A DNA stretch of 64,000 nucleotides from Rhodobacterales bacterium HKCCA1288 (lineage in GTDB: Bacteria > Pseudomonadota > Alphaproteobacteria > Rhodobacterales > Rhodobacteraceae), in contig CP065161.1 of NCBI GenBank assembly GCA_015693905.1, positions 124,001-188,000 of the forward strand, given 5' to 3'. The notes beneath the pieces are model-generated. The model worked only from the letters and a program-made list of their open reading frames with translations, had not been told where the DNA came from and ran no database searches. The stretch's first letter is position 1. The number at the start of each line of letters is the position of its first letter. Shown in pieces: positions 61,384-64,000 of this stretch. The translations under genes and the position numbers were made by a program.

Positions 61384-64000
61384 ATGGCTCTCCTTAACTT
61401 CATCTATGTTGGCAAGTTCCAGGATCTCGATCCGATTGAGGGCGCAGGCAACATTAACGCTGAAAACCAGCAGCTCCTGACGGGTCAGGTTTTCGCGCCG
61501 TTGCAGATCACCACATTGGACGCGACCGATCTTGGCACAGGGCAATTGTCGATTGAGGGGCCTGCCACGGGTTTTGGCGCAAGACCACAGCAAACTGTGA
61601 CCTATGATACAGGCTCGGGCACAGTCACCGAGCGCTTGGACGCTAACGTTGGCGCGGTCGATGTCGAAGTGACGCTCGCGGATGGCTCAACCGTTTTGAC
61701 CCGCGCTTCCTTTGCGCAGATGACCAATGGCGATTTGTTCGTGGCCGATTGGCAGGGCGATGGCTCGATTTCCAATCTGGGTGAGATCACCTCTATTAGG
61801 GTCGTCAATGTCCTCAGCACAGTGCATGACGAGATTTGGTTCTACCAATCTGTCGAAGGGACATCTGTCGCATCCGCCCCGCCGCCACCGCCGCCTTCGG
61901 GCAATACGCCGCCTGCCTTTACCAATTTGGTCAACGGACAGGTCATCAACATCACCGAAAACACGAGTTTTGTCGTTGATGCAAATGCCACTGATGTGAA
62001 TGGCGATGTCCTGACCTATTCGATTTCGGGCGGTGCGGATGCCGCGCGTTTTACAATCGACCCCGCCACAGGCGTTTTGCGCTTCGTCACGCCCCCGGAT
62101 TTTGAGGGGCAGAACAGCGCCGTTGGGAATGACGACATTTACGATGTCACCATTCGCGTATCCGATGGTCAGGGCGGGTCGCAGGATTTGTCCCTATTGG
62201 TCAATGTTCTGGATGTTGCTGAAGGCCCCGTGTTAGGGGATGGCACGGTCAATGGCACATCCGCCCGCGATATCATGACACCAGGATATGTTGACGCGCA
62301 GGGCGATGTGATTGATGGCGCCGATGGTCTGGATGACCGCATTTTCGGCGGCGCTGGTCTCGATAGCATCGATGGCGGTGCTGGCGATGACTTCATCGAT
62401 GGCGGTGACAACACCGGTGCGGACAGGCCATCGCCGGTGGAGGCAGCCTACGAGGTGCTTATTGGCGGTGACGGAAACGACACCATCGTCGTCGGGCCCG
62501 AGGACTCGGGCTTTGGCGGTTCCGGCATGGATATGTTCATCGTCGACCGCACGCAGCTTGCCAGTTATGGCGGCCCATTGGGCGGCATCTTCGTTGTCGG
62601 TGGTGAAACGGGCGACGATTTCGACACGCTGGATCTGCGCAACGCGGGCAACTGGCGGTTCAGCCAGCTGACCACGAACGGCAACGGGCAGCCTGGCTTC
62701 AACGGGGTCATCGACCTATTGGATGAAAATGGCAACGACACGGGCCAGAACATCCAGTTCTTCGAGATCGAGAACTTCCTCGGCACGCCGTTCTCGGGCA
62801 CGACGCCCCCGCCACCATCCCCCACGGGCGATGGTGTCGTGGATGGCACCGCCGCGCGGGATATCATGAACCCCGGCTTCGTCGATGCCCAAGGGGACCA
62901 GATCGACGGCACGGATGGTGTGAACGACACGATCTTTGGCGGTGGCGGCCTTGACAGCATCAATGGCGGTGCGGGCAACGATTTCATTGATGGTGGCGAC
63001 AACACCGGCGGGGACAGGCCCTCCCCGCTCGAGGCCCCGTACGAGGTGCTGGACGGCGGGTTCGGCGATGACACCTTGGTCGTGGGTGCCGAAGACGCCG
63101 CCTATGGCGGTGACGGTGCTGATACATTCATCATCGACCGCGCGCAGTTGGACAGCTTTGGCGGCACAACTGGCGGGATGCTTGTCGTTGGTGGCGAAAC
63201 GGGCAACGATTTCGACACGCTGGATCTGCGCAACGCAGGGAATTGGCGGATCAGCCAGCTGACCACGAACGGCAATGGTCAACCAGGGTTTAACGGGGTC
63301 ATCAACCTTTTGGACGAGTTCGGCAACGACACGGGCCAAAACATCCAGTTCTTCGAGATCGAGAACATCCTCGGGACCGAGTTCGGCACCAATGCCGCGC
63401 CTGTTTTCACCAATTTGGTCAATGGCCAGACCATCAATGTGGCCGAAAACACGAGTTTTGTCGTGGATGCCGATGCCACCGATCCCGATGGCGATGCCCT
63501 GACCTATATGATCGTGGGCGGCGAAGACCAAACACGCTTTATCATTGATGCCAATACGGGCGTGCTGAGCTTTATCTCGCCCCCTGATTTCGAAGGCCAA
63601 AACAGTGCCAGCGGCGATGACATTTACCAAGTGACCATCCGCGTCATGGATGGGCGCGGGGGACAACAGGATCTGTCCCTTAACGTCAATGTCACCGATG
63701 TGAATGAGGTGACACCTGATGGCACGGTGAACGGCACGGCGGGCAATGATTTCATGCCCATCGGCTTTACCGATGCGCAGGGCGATCAGATTGACGGCGC
63801 TGACGGCCTGAACGACCGCATCGAGGCGGGCGCGGGTGATGATACGATCCAATATGGCGCGGGCAATGACACGGTCTTTGGCGGTGACGGCAATGACGTC
63901 ATCGATGACGCGCCTGGTTTTGGGGCTGATAATGGCAGCAACCTGATCTTCGGCGGCGCGGGCAATGATGTTGTCTTTGACAGCACGGGCAATGACACTG
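61384..64000 (+). CDS. Large surface protein with cadherin-like and RTX calcium-binding repeats (3' end outside window)
   Basis: An open frame of at least 872 codons runs off the window without a stop, so the protein is longer. Residues 1-165 form an unknown N-terminal domain ending in a proline-rich linker (PPPPPPSG). Two cadherin-like units (near residues 172-283 and 669-776: FTNLVNGQ, NTSFVVDA, FEGQNSA) alternate with RTX nonapeptide stretches (GGAGDDFIDGGD, GNDTVFGGDGNDVIDD). A 197-residue block is duplicated. There is no classical signal peptide, consistent with type I secretion through a C-terminal signal outside the window. A calcium-dependent adhesin or extracellular enzyme is likely; toxin activity is not indicated. 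Confidence 0.88.
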   Translation, partial: MALLNFIYVGKFQDLDPIEGAGNINAENQQLLTGQVFAPLQITTLDATDLGTGQLSIEGPATGFGARPQQTVTYDTGSGTVTERLDANVGAVDVEVTLADGSTVLTRASFAQMTNGDLFVADWQGDGSISNLGEITSIRVVNVLSTVHDEIWFYQSVEGTSVASAPPPPPPSGNTPPAFTNLVNGQVINITENTSFVVDANATDVNGDVLTYSISGGADAARFTIDPATGVLRFVTPPDFEGQNSAVGNDDIYDVTIRVSDGQGGSQDLSLLVNVLDVAEGPVLGDGTVNGTSARDIMTPGYVDAQGDVIDGADGLDDRIFGGAGLDSIDGGAGDDFIDGGDNTGADRPSPVEAAYEVLIGGDGNDTIVVGPEDSGFGGSGMDMFIVDRTQLASYGGPLGGIFVVGGETGDDFDTLDLRNAGNWRFSQLTTNGNGQPGFNGVIDLLDENGNDTGQNIQFFEIENFLGTPFSGTTPPPPSPTGDGVVDGTAARDIMNPGFVDAQGDQIDGTDGVNDTIFGGGGLDSINGGAGNDFIDGGDNTGGDRPSPLEAPYEVLDGGFGDDTLVVGAEDAAYGGDGADTFIIDRAQLDSFGGTTGGMLVVGGETGNDFDTLDLRNAGNWRISQLTTNGNGQPGFNGVINLLDEFGNDTGQNIQFFEIENILGTEFGTNAAPVFTNLVNGQTINVAENTSFVVDADATDPDGDALTYMIVGGEDQTRFIIDANTGVLSFISPPDFEGQNSASGDDIYQVTIRVMDGRGGQQDLSLNVNVTDVNEVTPDGTVNGTAGNDFMPIGFTDAQGDQIDGADGLNDRIEAGAGDDTIQYGAGNDTVFGGDGNDVIDDAPGFGADNGSNLIFGGAGNDVVFDSTGNDT
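62236..63392 (+). repeat. Two 591-base direct repeats within the RTX-like gene
   Basis: Unit one begins near 62236 and unit two near 62827, offset exactly 591 bases (197 codons); for example TCGACACGCTGGATCTGCGC starts at 62621 and 63212. Similarity is high at DNA level, including synonymous positions, which suggests recent duplication in tandem. Confidence 0.85.

Noticed and set aside
62716-63852. Long minus-strand frame inside the RTX-like gene (378 codons)
   Set aside because: It is a mirror of the acidic Gly-Asp repeat codons and appears because of the repeats, not as a gene.
61384-64000. Haemolysin/cytotoxin reading of the RTX-like protein
   Set aside because: No pore-forming hydrophobic domain, no acylation site region and no adjacent toxin acyltransferase are seen; cadherin-like parts favour adhesion.

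Overview
The window is a chromosomal segment of an alphaproteobacterium, most probably a Rhodobacterales/Roseobacter-group organism. The support is the gene content and order: a fragment of 5-aminolevulinate synthase (C4 haem pathway), a GapR-type protein, DUF4167, the pepA-holC and lptF-lptG-surA-pdxA-rsmA blocks, TIGR01244 and TIGR02281 families, PurU in a catabolic operon, and moderately GC-rich codon use. Both ends cut through genes: a glycosyltransferase on the left and a very long repeat-rich calcium-binding-type surface protein on the right.

Layout. 1-5.9 kb: glycosyltransferases, a small methyltransferase, a DUF1223 protein, a lipid A-type acyltransferase, and small conserved proteins (TIGR01244, DksA/TraR-type, GapR-type). 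6.1 kb: tRNA-Thr(UGU). 6.3-18.2 kb: a long minus-strand catabolic operon (diiron membrane oxygenase, periplasmic binding protein, two CUT2 permeases, ATPase, Gfo/Idh dehydrogenase, two TIM-barrel isomerases, Rieske ferredoxin, PanB-like protein, IolG, PurU, IolB), divergent from a LacI-type regulator. 19.4-22.7 kb: a three-gene operon (amino-sugar-type kinase, NagA-like deacetylase, lyxose-isomerase-like cupin) and a LysE/ArgO exporter. 22.8-23.9 kb: an IS630 transposase remnant fused to a decapitated hemA. 23.9-28.1 kb: YeeE/YedE transporter and a glycine betaine ABC transporter (proX-proW-proV order). 28.4-37.7 kb: an operon of ALDH, an M19 dipeptidase homologue with an altered metal site and two unknown proteins, divergent from LysR, an Ldh-family reductase, YtoQ, TauE/SafE and an Asp/Glu racemase-family protein. 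37.7-42.5 kb: APC-like transporter, katG/oxyR, cold-shock protein. 42.7-59.3 kb: housekeeping genes (prfA-prmC, DUF4167, rsmA-pdxA-surA, lptG-lptF, pepA-holC, globin chemoreceptor, aspartic protease, MarC, ABC-F, ndk, TfoX-C). 59.4-64 kb: small secreted peptide, membrane LytTR regulator, two small ORFs and the large RTX/cadherin-like protein.

How the genes work together. The most striking unit is the 6.3-18.2 kb operon. It pairs a CUT2 importer and inositol enzymes (IolG, IolB) with a putative oxygenase/Rieske-ferredoxin pair and two proteins tied to one-carbon metabolism by family (PurU, PanB-like). The simplest reading is uptake of an O-methylated (possibly amino-) inositol, oxidative demethylation, disposal of the C1 unit through tetrahydrofolate, and feeding of the ring into inositol catabolism. 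It resembles the rhizobial rhizopine (moc) genes in composition. A perfect FNR-type box lies in its control region. A second uncharacterised catabolic operon lies at 28.4-35.2 kb. Functions are inferred from translated sequence only; no database search was run.
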